Below, piece after piece: positions 23,326 to 34,918 of a DNA stretch of 64,000 nucleotides. The notes under the pieces were generated by a model. It made no database searches and was not told the DNA's origin. It was given only the letters and a program-made list of their open reading frames with translations. The DNA comes from Desmodus rotundus (Eukaryota; Chordata; Mammalia; Chiroptera; Phyllostomidae). Where the stretch lies: assembly GCF_022682495.2 (NCBI RefSeq), contig NC_071388.1, positions 84,011,073 to 84,075,072 on the forward strand. The letters are read 5' to 3'. The position numbers and the translations under genes are program-made. The first letter of the stretch is position 1. Each line of letters opens with the position of its first letter.

Positions 23326-24370
23326 ACTCTATGTTTCTCCAGGAAAACCCTGGGGACCCATGGACGGAAGCTATAGTAAAACACGTTTAGGCTAATTCTA
23401 AAGGATCTTTACAGCACACTGACAATGTCTTCAAAAATATCTGATTGGCTCAAGAAAGCAGCCATCTCCTTCCCCAACCCGGAAGGCCTTGAAATGGAGT
23501 CCGAAAGGCCATTAATCAAGGAGGTTACTAATAATAGCTAATATTTATTAGTAGTTACAACTGGCAAGGAATCATCCATGTTCTCTCCCTGCTTTTTCCT
23601 ATTTAATACAGTGGCTCTAGAAAATAAGATTTATTTTGACATCATTTGTAAAAGAAGGTCTTGAAGCTTATAGAGGCTAAGTCATTTTCCCAAAGTCATT
23701 AATTGGTAAAAGGCAGAATGCACATCTGTCTCATGTCTACAGACTGAGTCCTCAGCCATGCTGCCTCTCACTTGTCCACGCTGTAGAAGGATTTGTTTCA
23801 CTGGGAGAGAAGCGGTATCATGTGGGCTTCCAATCCTGATATACCTTGATTCTCACAAAATAAAAATATATTACCTAGCAAGCATAAAAACACTACAGAA
23901 AGCAGTCACCAGAGGGAATGGAAAAAGTGGTGGGTAAAATTTAATGAGGGAGGAAAGAGTGTAGAAAGATCCTAAGTAAAAGGCATTGGTCCAGGAAAAG
24001 TACATTCCTGGCTGCATGTCTGCGAGGGGCATTTCCTGAGGGTTGTGCAGAGAGAAAGGCGAGGGGGAGCAGGAGTTAGCAAAGACAGAGACAGGAACAC
24101 ATTCCATGCCTTTAGCAGAAACATCATTTGATGACCTAAAAAGAAGGATCTCAACACCACAGTTAGTTGATAGTCAGAAAAAACGAGTGGATACAGGGAA
24201 GGAATACCATCCCCAAAGCAAATGTCCAGAGACTTACTTTGAGCTTACTTTCATTATTTTTCTTTTAAGTAATTATCAATAATTAGCAAACCTCCCTTAT
24301 AAAAAGCAGTGGCAGAGAGATACTGATTAGATCTAATTGGAAAAATGCACCCATTTCAAGCATTTGTTCC
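23326..24370. other. Intergenic DNA with a MIR remnant
   Basis: A reverse MIR fragment lies at about 23625-23770 ('gaggctaagtcattttccc'). Otherwise no recognised gene or repeat. Confidence 0.45.
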
Positions 24371-24374
24371 TTCA

Positions 24375-24800
24375 TGTATACATACATTCATTTAACAAAT
24401 ATTTTTTGAGTGCCTACTATTTACTAGACACTTCAGTTAGCACTGGGGATACAGCAGAACAAAAGTCCCCACACCCTCCAACCCCCACTCCTTAAAAATA
24501 ATTTCATGTCTTCACTGATGGTATTCTCTGGAGCAGAAAAGCAAAGAAAAAAAAGAAAGAAAAAACCAGCGACACACATGTAAAATTTAAAGTATATTAA
24601 ATAAAAGGGCGAAGGAGAAAAACAAAGCGAGGAAGACTAGACAGCAAACAAATTTAGAGAATTGTCAAAAAGTTCAATAGAATATCAACTGTAAAAAGAA
24701 GGGGAAATATCAAGAAAAGAGGATGTGTGGAGGTCCCATGTGGGTTTAAAGTTCCTGCGATGAGTCACAAATGCTGTGAAGGGTTTTGTGGCAAAGGGAA
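24375..24800 (-). repeat. L2 fragment (minus)
   Basis: The start 'tgagtgcctactatttacta' followed by 'cactggggatacagcagaac' is typical of L2 in reverse orientation. The later part is diverged. Confidence 0.5.
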
Positions 24801-26215
24801 AAGGGCAATGCGGAAATCACTTCCCTCATTTCAACCCCATTTCCTTATCTTTAAAGTGAGCCTTTTAACATTGGCCCCTCTAGGCAACATAGGGTGTGTG
24901 CATGTATCAAATGAATGTGGCCTTCAAAACGTAAAATAATGTATACATAGAACTTCACTTTACTACAAAAATGATCTATACTGAAATCCCTACAAGAACA
25001 CACACATACACACACAGACAGAAGATCCATTCCATCTCCTATATCATATAATCCACACAGTCCAAATGTTCTCACAAGGAATAAGCAAATCTCTGGGGGA
25101 ATAGGGTCCTTGAGGCTCCCAGGAGCCTCCCAGAAGGCCGAGAGTAACACATTCCTTCCCTACTCAGGTCTTCTTGGATTGCTGAACACTTTGCAGAGCC
25201 TTTTTAATCACCTCCTGAAATGCTGGCTTCTGTCCTCCGTCAAAATACTCAACAAAACGGAATTTGTCAACTGTGCTTATGGTAATAAATCTACTTTCCA
25301 GCATGTCTCCTGACATTCTAATGCCTTCCTGCACATAATAAAAAGGTCATTTTCCACCTGAAATCATCTTCTCCAAGCTACCTTATATTTCTGCAAATCC
25401 AAGTTTCAACAAGTTTGATCTCATTTTTTCTACAGTATTTTTTTATTTGCTTTAACCAAGCTAAAAATCCCAACCGCAACACCATGCTCTCTAATTGCTT
25501 GAGTGGGGATTATATTTTATTGGCTGACTGTATAATGGAGATACATTTTGAAAGCTGAACTGTTCCCTTTTCTCAAGTGCTAGAGAATTAAATGTTCTCT
25601 CTCAGATATTACTGAAGAATTTGTTATGATTTTTGTTTCCTACATCGATTCAAGAACTGCCTTACATATCAATTATGCCAAGATCAGCATTCTCACCTAA
25701 ATGTAATACCATCCCCCAGAACCTCTAAGATATGTACAGGCTTTCACCTTGTGCGATCAACTCAGCAGTATTGTTCCGTAGGTCACGATCTTACTTCTGG
25801 TTTCCAGACCAGCAATTCCAGTGGTAGCCTTCCAGAAGTTACACATTCTTGATTCCTGAAATGTTTTTCCCAGTAGTAACAGTGGTATCCATTCTTGGTG
25901 GTCCATATGTTGGTTTGAGTGCAATCATCATATGGAGACATTGTCTGGAATGTAGTGCCAGTTTACACGGAAAATTAAAGGGGGGCTGGGGCTACTGGGA
26001 GTGTTCCCAGGCTGCTCCCCTCCCCCACCACCCCCAAAAAAAGAGAAAGGAAGAAAGAAAAGACATCAAGAGAAGAAAAGAAGAGAAAAGGAAAAAGGAA
26101 AAACCTTGGACTTCTCCCTAAACACAGTGACAGGACATGGACACTTGCTTATTTTGTTGAGCATATTTGTAACTTTTCTCTAGGTATGTCAGTGTCTAGG
26201 TATGTCACTCACTTC
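24801..26215. other. Intergenic DNA with simple repeats
   Basis: A CA microsatellite lies at 24999-25019. A long purine (A/G) tract lies at 26037-26102 after a C-rich stretch at 26017-26033. No gene recognised. Confidence 0.5.
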
Positions 26216-26219
26216 CCGA

Positions 26220-26800
26220 AATGACGAATCAACGACTTCCGACCAAGGAGGCAGGCCTTGGCCCTCACCAAGAAATACAGAATTTCAGGGCAATTTTAAG
26301 AGACCACATCTTGACCACGACCTCTTCTGAGCGAGGCAGGAGCCACGCGATCTTAGGGCGGGCGGTCCCCAACCTCGCGGGGGTGGAGGGGAGGCTCTCC
26401 GGGTCCCTACCCCAGCAGCGCCCGCTCCAGCACGCAGCGCGTGGTGTCTGTCCCTCTGGATGCAGACAGAAAAGTCCTCTGCCATGGAAAACGCTCTCCT
26501 CTCAGAGGATGGTTTCTTAAAGAGGAAGGGTGAGAGTTCCCTTTGGGACTCTGGCGACTCTCCAGGAGCTTCAACGCACCCTCCTCCGGGCTTCCAGGTC
26601 AGAGATGCGAGTAAGGAACAAGTGACAGCTGGGCAGAGGAGCGGAGGGACTGAGGGAAGCAAAAGGAAGGGACCAGAAGAGGAGAGAAAAACCACCGGGA
26701 GAGAGAATTGGCTCAGTTTCCTGGGCTGTGCAGTCTCCAAATCAAACCTGAATGGCTGGAGAACGGATACCAGCCACTGGAAGCCCAGAGGACGCGACTG
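26220..26800. promoter_or_regulatory. Isolated CpG-rich patch 16.5 kb upstream of ALCAM
   Basis: CpGs are clustered here, about 18 by eye between 26220 and 26450, with GC-rich text such as 'gggcgggcggtccccaacct' and 'gcacgcagcgcgtggtgtc'. The surroundings are AT-rich. Plausible splice donors (CAG|GTCAGA near 26596 and GA|GTAAGG near 26610) follow, but no coding frame that I recognise. It could be a distal promoter of a non-coding transcript, an enhancer, or a relic of a GC-rich insertion. Function is inferred from composition only. Confidence 0.4.
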
Positions 26801-27800
26801 TTAGACAGCAAAGAAGAAAAAAACATCGCTCTCGGGCTCAGGGGCTGAAGGAAACACTCCGTTGGACGAAGGCAGGAAGAAGAGAAGACAGAAACACCTC
26901 CCTCTTTCCTGTTTCATTATGTTTTTATGCTTGTTTTGTTTTGTTTTTCTCTACCAAGCGCAAAAGGGATCCGCGGCGACTCTTGGTCTGGGGAGCATCC
27001 ATTTGTTGATGATAACAGGCGAGCATTATTTTTCCTCCCCTCTCCCCCTTTGTTTTGAAGTAGATTCAACAGCACTGATTTTCTCTCCACTTCTTCCCTC
27101 TGCCTTTCCCAGTTTACTTTCTCTTATCCCAGTCCCACCGCACCCCTAGTCTAGTTCCTGCCTGGTCCTTTGGACTAATTGAAAGACTTCTCAATTTTTA
27201 TGCCCTATGTGTCAGGTTTGTTTCTGCTTAAATGCCTTCAGAGAATATTATTCTGTTACTCTGGTCCTCCTTTCTCAACGTTCCCTCCTTTCTAGTCCAG
27301 GGGTTTCATTATTAAGTGCGATCTGTCCCTCCTTCCCCGCAGGAATTCCCCTTTTCACTCCCAGACCCTTGCATTCCAGCCCCTGCCTGGGTTGCTGCTC
27401 TGCCCTCAGGCTGTCAAAGCACATCAAAGAAGTTTGCTTTGACTGGCCTTAGACCCAAGTGGTGCCTACTGGCGGGTCTGCTCTCCAACTGGCAATCTGT
27501 ACTTCTGCAATCTTTTTTTTTCTTTTCCTTTTTTTCCTTTTTTAGCCTGTTGTAGTTCTTGATAACAAAACCAACTGAAGTGCTTAGACAAAATTGTGAA
27601 GTAGGGTACTTTGACCTGTACTCTGTATCCCCAATACAACACTTCTCTTTTTGCTTCTCTTCCCTTTTTTCCTCTTCTATTCCTCTTCATCAACATCGCA
27701 GTTTCTGACACCTCAAAGCTTACTTCAAAATTGTGGTGTGAGGTATGAGAAAAAAAGCTGGTATTTGTTCTCTTAGCTGCCTTTTAAAGTAGTGCAAATA
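26801..27800. other. Intergenic DNA, pyrimidine-rich
   Basis: CT-rich stretches lie at 27040-27150 and 27510-27545. No gene or assignable repeat was recognised. Confidence 0.4.
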
Positions 27801-27804
27801 TTCC

Positions 27805-28170
27805 TTCAGCAAACGTGCACTGAGCACTTAATAGGTATCAGAAGTTAGGAAGTGGCCCAGGGACTGAAAAGGTAAATGTGTTTTCTTTTTTATTACTTTC
27901 CTCCTTCTGCTTTCTGACCTGCTCAGAGTCATCTTTTATAATATTCATTGAGCCCTTAGTATATATCTGGCATAGGGGTAGGAGGTTTACCCACATGTTC
28001 TCTTTTATTATTATATGGACACTTATGATGAAGCATTCCGTTTTATAGGTGAGAAAACTTGGATTAAATAAGTGAAGAAGCTTTCTCAAGCTCATGTATC
28101 TACTATGTGTTGCAGGGCGGTGGGGGGGGTCAGGGGTGGAGCTGGCAAACCAGACAGTCTGACTCCAGAC
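27805..28170 (-). repeat. MIR-type fragments (minus)
   Basis: 'gcactgagcacttaataggt' and 'tcattgagcccttagtatat' are followed by 'ttttataggtgagaaaactt', which is MIR in reverse. A G-rich run is at 28118-28137. Confidence 0.5.
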
Positions 28171-28199
28171 TTGTGGCACATCACCACTAAGAAGTCACT

Positions 28200-28770
28200 G
28201 TTTCAGTGGAGGAGCCAGACTTGTAAACATACATATAATTCAAAGAAGTGCTAGTTCCTAGAAATACAGAGGCAGCATGACTAACATTGCCTAGGGGGAT
28301 CAGGAAAGGCTTAAAAAGCAACTTGACAGGCGTGGTGGGTCTTAAAATCTGAGTAGGAGTATCCCAGGGAAACAAAGGGATGGGAGTGGTAGGGGCACTT
28401 CAGGCTGAGAGAGCTACAGTGTGATGCCACCCATTTAGAGAGGCTGCGATGGCGCGTTTAGGAAACAGTGAGTCCAATCGGACTGAAGCGTAGGGTTCAC
28501 AAGAGAGTCTTGTGATATGAAACTAGGAGCGAGAATGTCAGGGACTTTAGAGATTTTGTCGTAAGTTGAGCTTTCATCTTGTAGGTAAAATGACTCCAGT
28601 GGGGATTTCAAAGAAAGGGAGGGACATGATCAATTTTTGTGTCCGTCTGTGTTAAGATAATGGGAGAAACCTGAAGAATGAAGAGAAGAGCCAGATGGTA
28701 GGGACACTAGTTGGACACTTTCTGTACAGATTATGGCAGCCTGAGCCAGGAGTCATGAGACACCAAAAAT
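28200..28770 (-). repeat. L2 element (minus)
   Basis: A long diverged L2 in reverse orientation: 'atcaggaaaggcttaaaaag', 'gagggacatgatcaattttt' and 'gagccagatggtagggaca' occur in L2 order. Confidence 0.55.
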
Positions 28771-29760
28771 GTTGGTGTCAGGTCTTCCATCTATTTCTAC
28801 AATAAAGGACTTAAGGCACAAAGAATTTCATTCAAGACAAAAGGCCTCTTAAGAGGGCACAAAAATCAGCCCTCTAACTTTTACAGGTATTGTCAAAGTC
28901 CATGAAGTTTAAAAATATTAAACCACACAATCAACTAATGGGAGAATAATAATAGCCCCTTTTATTTAGAGACTACTGGGCTCACATGTAGCATCTAGTA
29001 AAACATCTGACCCTCCTAACTCCTGAGGCTAAGGACAAAGCTACTGTTAAGTCCATTTAACCGATGAGGAAGCTGAGGTCAGAACTTGATGAAGTCTGCA
29101 TGGCTAATTAGACAAAGAACGGGGACTGAAACTAGAGTTATCTAACCGTGGATCAAGTTCTTGCCCTTTTTATATGCTATGTTCTGAGACTGGAACTTAA
29201 TAAATCCTTAAACCTGACTGAGTGCTCTCCTCACTAGTTGGTGCTGCCCTTATATTCCCTTAAAATCATTTCAGGCATCATTGGGAATACATTTCTGACT
29301 ATCTGAATTGTCTACTCTATAAATACCCCCTAAAGTAGCATTTATTGTGGATCCCCTCTTTAGTAAATACACTAAGCAGGATACTATGATGACCCTTTTT
29401 AAGCATGGGGGTTTTATGGTAACAGAAAGAGCACGTGCAAATGATATCCATATACAGCCAGAACCATAACTAATCAAAACCTTGAATAGTATAGACGTGA
29501 AGCATCAGCAGCTATTGAAGAAATGCTTAATGCTATTTAGTACTTTCCTGGGGCAGGAGCTTCACATGTGTTATTTTACTTCACAAAACTGAGTTAGAGA
29601 GGTGAAGTAACTTACTCAGTGTCACATACATACCAAGCAGATGAGCCAGAACCTCAGCTTCAGTTTATCTGACATCAGGCTTAGGCTCTCAGAAACTCCT
29701 AAGTGGTTAGTGAAGACTGAAGTCAGTTCCATGGGCAAGAGTGTGCTAGGGAATGATTTA
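28771..29760 (-). repeat. Two MIR fragments in unassigned DNA
   Basis: Reverse MIR text occurs at 28960-29160 ('accgatgaggaagctgaggt') and 29530-29700 ('gagaggtgaagtaacttact'). Between them nothing is recognised. Confidence 0.5.
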
Positions 29761-31680
29761 TAGCCAGCTCTCGAAAACAAAAACAACCCTGATTTTCAGT
29801 GTTTGCCAATTTCCAATTCCCATAAAATGTCAATAATTACACAATAGTGGATTTCAGGCTGCCAAAGCAAGATCACTGAATGCAGCATCTGGAAGTGATG
29901 GTCACTGGGAGCCCTGGAAAGCCTCCAGCATACAACTGTACCATGGAGGAAAAGACATTTGGACAGTAAGTTAGAGAAGTAGAAGAGGTTTGGGATAATT
30001 CTTGGAGGAAAAAAGGGTAATGAATGAAGGCCGAAATGAGGATTAGGTTAGTTATATTCAAAGAAGGTAGATGGATTGAACTAACTGTGGTTACATCAAG
30101 TAGAAGACATGATTTAGGTTTGGTTGGGGGCAGCTGCTTGCTTAAAAACACCATTCCTGAAGGGAACAGTTTTCTTGAAAAAATAAGGTCTAAACCTTGA
30201 CTTGTTTTATTTGAAACTGTCAGCAGGCACTTTTCTTAATGACTGTTAAAACTAAAAACATACTTACAAGATTGAAATCAGGACTAGATGAATCATAAAG
30301 ATTGGTCAATATACATTTCTGGCTATTTATCTACTTTTTCTTTATGGCAAGGTCAACAGCAGACAGATTAAACTAATAAATTGATGGAAAATAAACCATA
30401 GCAAGAATATAGACAATAAACTTGGAAAGAGTTACTTTGTGCTCACCTTCAAAAGAGGTCCTGTTTGTTATGTCGGACTGTCTGAAAGCACCTTTTATTG
30501 AAGTTATATCCAATGAATAGAAATATATTTGCAAATACTTCAGAATACTTATTTTGTCATATTATTCCACATCTTTCTAAGCACAAAACAAAACCAATGC
30601 TTTCCTTATTCCCCACATAGCCAGATAGTGCATAGGATAATGAGGAGGAAAAAACATTAGCTAGTACCTGAAAATAATGTGTGTTGTCCCTCTGTGCCAA
30701 TAATCTAGACCTTTAAAAGAAGAAAGAGTGAAAATAAAATTATGTTTCCCATGTTGCAGAATATTTCTATTTCACCCTTCTGATAATCAAAACTCGTATT
30801 GTACACAATCTGGTTAGAAAACATATTGGTTCTAAGAAAGGTCCCAGTCACTTAAACCAGTAGTCATCCTATTTTTTGTTTTGTTTGGGGTTTTTGGGTT
30901 TTTTTTTTTGGTTGCTGTTGGTCTTTTTTTTTTTCTTTTTGGTTGGGTTTCATTAAGGTCATCGGAATGGGTTTTTGTCATTTTCAGTTGAAAATATCTG
31001 GACAATCACAAAAACCTTAGTAAAAAATTCCCTGACCCCATGACAAATGTCAGCTAACTAAGAATATGAAAATAATGTCTCCCTCATACAGAAGAAAAAG
31101 GCAGAGGAGAGGGGTTGCGGAAATACCAAGAACTAAATTTCTTTCTCGGCCTACATTCTAAGATATGCTAATTTATTTTATTTTGTTTCTCTGGTCTATG
31201 ACTCATCGCTCTTTGGGAATTTCTTTCACTGTCACACAGGTCACAGTACATTCATTCTTTCATTCGTAAATTATCATGGCTTTCTTATTTCACTCAAAAT
31301 GCTGAGCCTTCACAGAACAGGCAAAAGGCAAGGTGTTAATTGGGAGGAAAGGAAAGGAGGAGATGCTGATCATTTTAGAGCTGGATGGACTATTCATCTT
31401 AAATTTTGTGGCAGGAATTTGAGTGTATGGTAAAGAATCACCTCAAGATAGAGTAATTTGGGAGTTTTTCTTAGTCTTTCTGGGAGAAATTTGAGGACTG
31501 TAAGAGGTGGGAAGTGAGAATAGAAGATGACTGTGTTGCTGTTATGGGGAAAAGACACGAGTAAGTAAAGTCCACCTGCTTAGTCAGGCTAAATGCATAT
31601 GATACCCCTTCTGTCCATGCTTCTCAACCTGGCTTTGATGTGTTTTGCATTTAAAGGTAGATTTAGTGTTTGTTTAATCC
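29761..31680. other. Intergenic DNA
   Basis: No gene is seen. A T/G-rich low-complexity stretch lies at 30875-30950. The rest is AT-rich and unassigned. Confidence 0.45.
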
Positions 31681-31689
31681 TGAACACAA

Positions 31690-32762
31690 ATGGGCAAAGG
31701 GTTTGAATAGACACTTCTCCATGAAGGACATACAAAGGGCCCATAGACATAGAAAAGATGCTCAACATCACTAGCCATCAGAGAGATGCAAATTAAAACC
31801 ACAATGGGATATCACCTCACACCTGCCAAAATGGCTATCATCAATAAACAAACAACAAGTGCTGATGAGGGTGCAGAGAGAGGAGAACCCTGGTACACTG
31901 TTGGTGGGAAAGCAAATTGGTGCAGCCACTGTGTGAACGGTATGGAATTTCCTCAGAAAGTTAGACATGAAACTGCCTTTTGGCCCAGCAATTCCACTGC
32001 TGGGAATATATCCTAAGAAGCCCGAAATACCAATTCAAAACAATTTATGCACCCCTATGTTCATAGCAGCTTTATTTACAATAGCCAAGATTTGGAAACA
32101 GCCTGAGTAAATATCAGCAGATGAGTGGATTAAAAAACTCTGGTAGAAATAGACAGGGGGAGGGTAAAAATAGTGTAGGAAATGTGGAAGCCAAAGAACT
32201 TATAAGTATGACCCATGGACATGAACTATGGGGTGGGAATGTGGGAGGGAGGGGGGTGGGCAGGATGGAGTGGAGTGGGGGGGAAATGGGAAAACTGTAA
32301 TAGCATAATCAATAAATATATTTAAAAAAATCCTCTGGTAGATTTACACAATGGAATACTACACAGCAGAAGGAAAGGAGGTATTCCTACTTTTTGCAAC
32401 AACATGGATGTAACTGGAGACTGTTATGCTAAGTGAAATAAGCCAGCCAGTGAAAGAAAAATACCATATGATCTCACTTATAAGAGGAATGCAATGAACA
32501 AAATAAAGTAATGAGTAAAATAGAACCAGAGGCATAGAATCATGGAACAGACTGACAGCTGCAAGAGGGGAAGGGGGAAGTGGGGACTGTTTGTAAGAAG
32601 GTGGAGGGCTCAGTCAAGGAACATATATGAAGGACCCATCAACACAGACAACAGTGTAGAGATTGACTATGGAAGTAGGGGATGGGCTGGGCCAAGTGGG
32701 AAAAGCAGAGGGAAATTGAAACAACTGTAATAGCATAAACAATAAATTAAAATTAAAATTAA
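31690..32762 (+). mobile_element. 5'-truncated L1 with nested HAL1 tail
   Basis: It starts in the last quarter of L1 ORF2 ('gtttgaatagacacttctcc', 'aagatgctcaacatcactag', then 'gcaaattaaaaccacaatgg'). It runs to the 3' UTR and ends 'gtaatagcataaacaataaa' with an (ATTAAA)n tail near 32762. ORF2 is frameshifted. A HAL1 3' fragment is inserted at 32148-32332. Confidence 0.8.
32148..32332 (+). mobile_element. HAL1 3' UTR fragment nested in L1
   Basis: The fragment carries the HAL1 3' UTR text ('gacccatggacatgaacta', G-rich run, 'actgtaatagcataatcaat') and an A-rich tail. It matches the tails at 5460-5575 and 36840-36960. It is flanked by CTCTGGTAGA at 32138-32147 and 32333-32342, a 10-bp target duplication within L1 ORF2 sequence. 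Confidence 0.8.
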
Positions 32763-33925
32763 AATATTCATGTGGCAGTAAAAAAAACAACCTTGAACTT
32801 AATGTTTCTCTGAAAAAAATAAATATCTAGGGAATAACCCTGGATCTGGCAGTCTTTTGAAATTTCCTTAAGTCTAGGAAAAATAATTGAGAGGCATGCT
32901 TTTTGGAGATTCTCTTCTAACTTGATATGTTAACTACTCTTGGACAGAATGCTTCACTCTATAACTTGAATGTCATTCTTTCTAAAAAGGCAAATCATTT
33001 TTCTTAAAAGGTGTATCAATTTAACTACTTTTAACAGAATTTCACAACTGAAAGCAATAGCCAAAAATCACTTAATTTGCATCTCTGCCAACTAGAACAC
33101 ATTACAGATTCTTGTAATTTCAGTGAAAGCATGTACACACATGTTTATAAATCATTTTTATTCATTGGCTTATATAGTTGTTTTAATATGTATTATATTT
33201 TCTCACAAGCTTTTTACCTTCAGGTATGAATATTAAGTAAATTTCTAGCCCTCACAAAAAAAAGTAAATGCATTAAACACCTCCATACAACGTTAAAATG
33301 TTGGACATTAAATTAAATTAAATATTTGTCCTATAGCACTGTTAGCTGAATAGGTTATGAATCATCTATGTTTATGGAATACATTGCTTTGAATTTTAAT
33401 TTTGCCAAATACACCCTGTAAAGAACAAAGTATAGGGAACACTGAAGCTTAAAATCTTAAATACTGAACCACCTCTGTAGACTTTGCTATATTGGTACTG
33501 CGTCTATAATTGTACCTAGTGAAGAACTTACAGAACATTATTCAAAATGTTTGTTCTGAAAAGAGTCTAGATAAATGCACTGTATTTGAAATTGATTAAT
33601 ACTATCTGATATGCATCCAAACTTTTTCTTATGTGGAGAATCTGACTTAAAAGTTACAAGGTATCTTGTATATTTATTCTACGGAAAGTGGTCCATTTTC
33701 ATTTAAGCAAAGTGGTACTAATAGCTTTGTAAATTTTGGTTAAGTCTCTGGCTCCTGAGACCTCTATTACCTCATCTTTTATATGATGTAGTTAGACTGG
33801 CTCCATGGGTTTTTTTACCTATGCTGAAAAGCCTTAAAGTATCTAAAGGTTGCTTATCAAACTGTAGTCAAAGAAGCCGGAGTTTATCAATTTTTTAATT
33901 ACCTTGCACAACAATTTATTATTTA
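32763..33925. other. Intergenic DNA, nothing recognised
   Basis: This is AT-rich, with no gene or assignable repeat. Confidence 0.4.
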
Positions 33926-33929
33926 TTCA

Positions 33930-34360
33930 TGTATTCATGATTTGATGAAATCATTAATCAAGTACCATTGTGTATCTACTACGTGTCTGTTTATTTTAGG
34001 CATATCACGGAGAATAAAACAATCGCAAATTCCTATCTTCATTGAGCTTTCATGCTAGTAAAGAGTGGCAGACAACATGCAAGATACATAAGTTAAATAT
34101 ATATGTTATATGAGGATAGAGTCTCTGGAGAAGGAAAATGAATGAAGAAAGGGAGATAAGGAGTTCTGGGGATGGGAACTGAAATTTTAAGTAGTGGTTC
34201 ATGGGAAGTGTGGGTAAGAAAGTAACATTTGATCAAATACCTTGGGGGAGGTGATGGAGCAAACTACACTAATACCCGGGGAGACTGAGTTCCAAGGATT
34301 AGAAACAACAAATGCAAAGGCCCTGATGTGGGAATATGCAGGTGTATTCAGGAATAACGA
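33930..34360 (-). repeat. L2 element (minus)
   Basis: 'gtgtatctactacgtgtctg' is followed by 'ttcattgagctttcatgcta' and then 'aacaaatgcaaaggccctga', in the order of a reversed L2. Confidence 0.6.
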
Positions 34361-34918
34361 GGAGACCGCTATGGTTTGAATGGCTAGAATAAAGGGGAAA
34401 TATGAAATAGGACATCACAGCAAACCTATGTAGAAGAAAAAGTTATGTATTTAAATAAAGATTGAAAGCTTTTCACCTAAATTACTTGTAAGGCTTTGAA
34501 AAGCCTTAGTACTCTAAGGTTCTATTTTATATTACATAATAAGTGAATCTTAATTATTTTTTCTAATTAGTGTCATGCCTTAGAAATTATGTTTATCTAA
34601 GAACTGCTTCTTAATACTTTCCTGTAAATTCAATGATTTTTAAATTTTTTAATGGGCTTTCCAGAAGTCCATTAAATCTGTGGTGATCTATTTGTTCTTA
34701 AATAAATCAGATATATATCGGTTTCACATTTCTACAGTGTCCACCTCAAATTTCTGAATGAGATTACCATATATCATAATGGTATATGGCAAAGCAAGTA
34801 GAGATAACTCTGGAGAATTTCTTTAGAATTAATGAAGTCAAAATTTCTTTTAAGGTATCATGCATTTGAAAAACTATGCCCTGAGTCACTTTCTATTTAC
34901 TCAAAACTTAAAGAAGTG
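34361..34918. other. Intergenic DNA, nothing recognised
   Basis: This is AT-rich, unassigned sequence. Confidence 0.35.
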
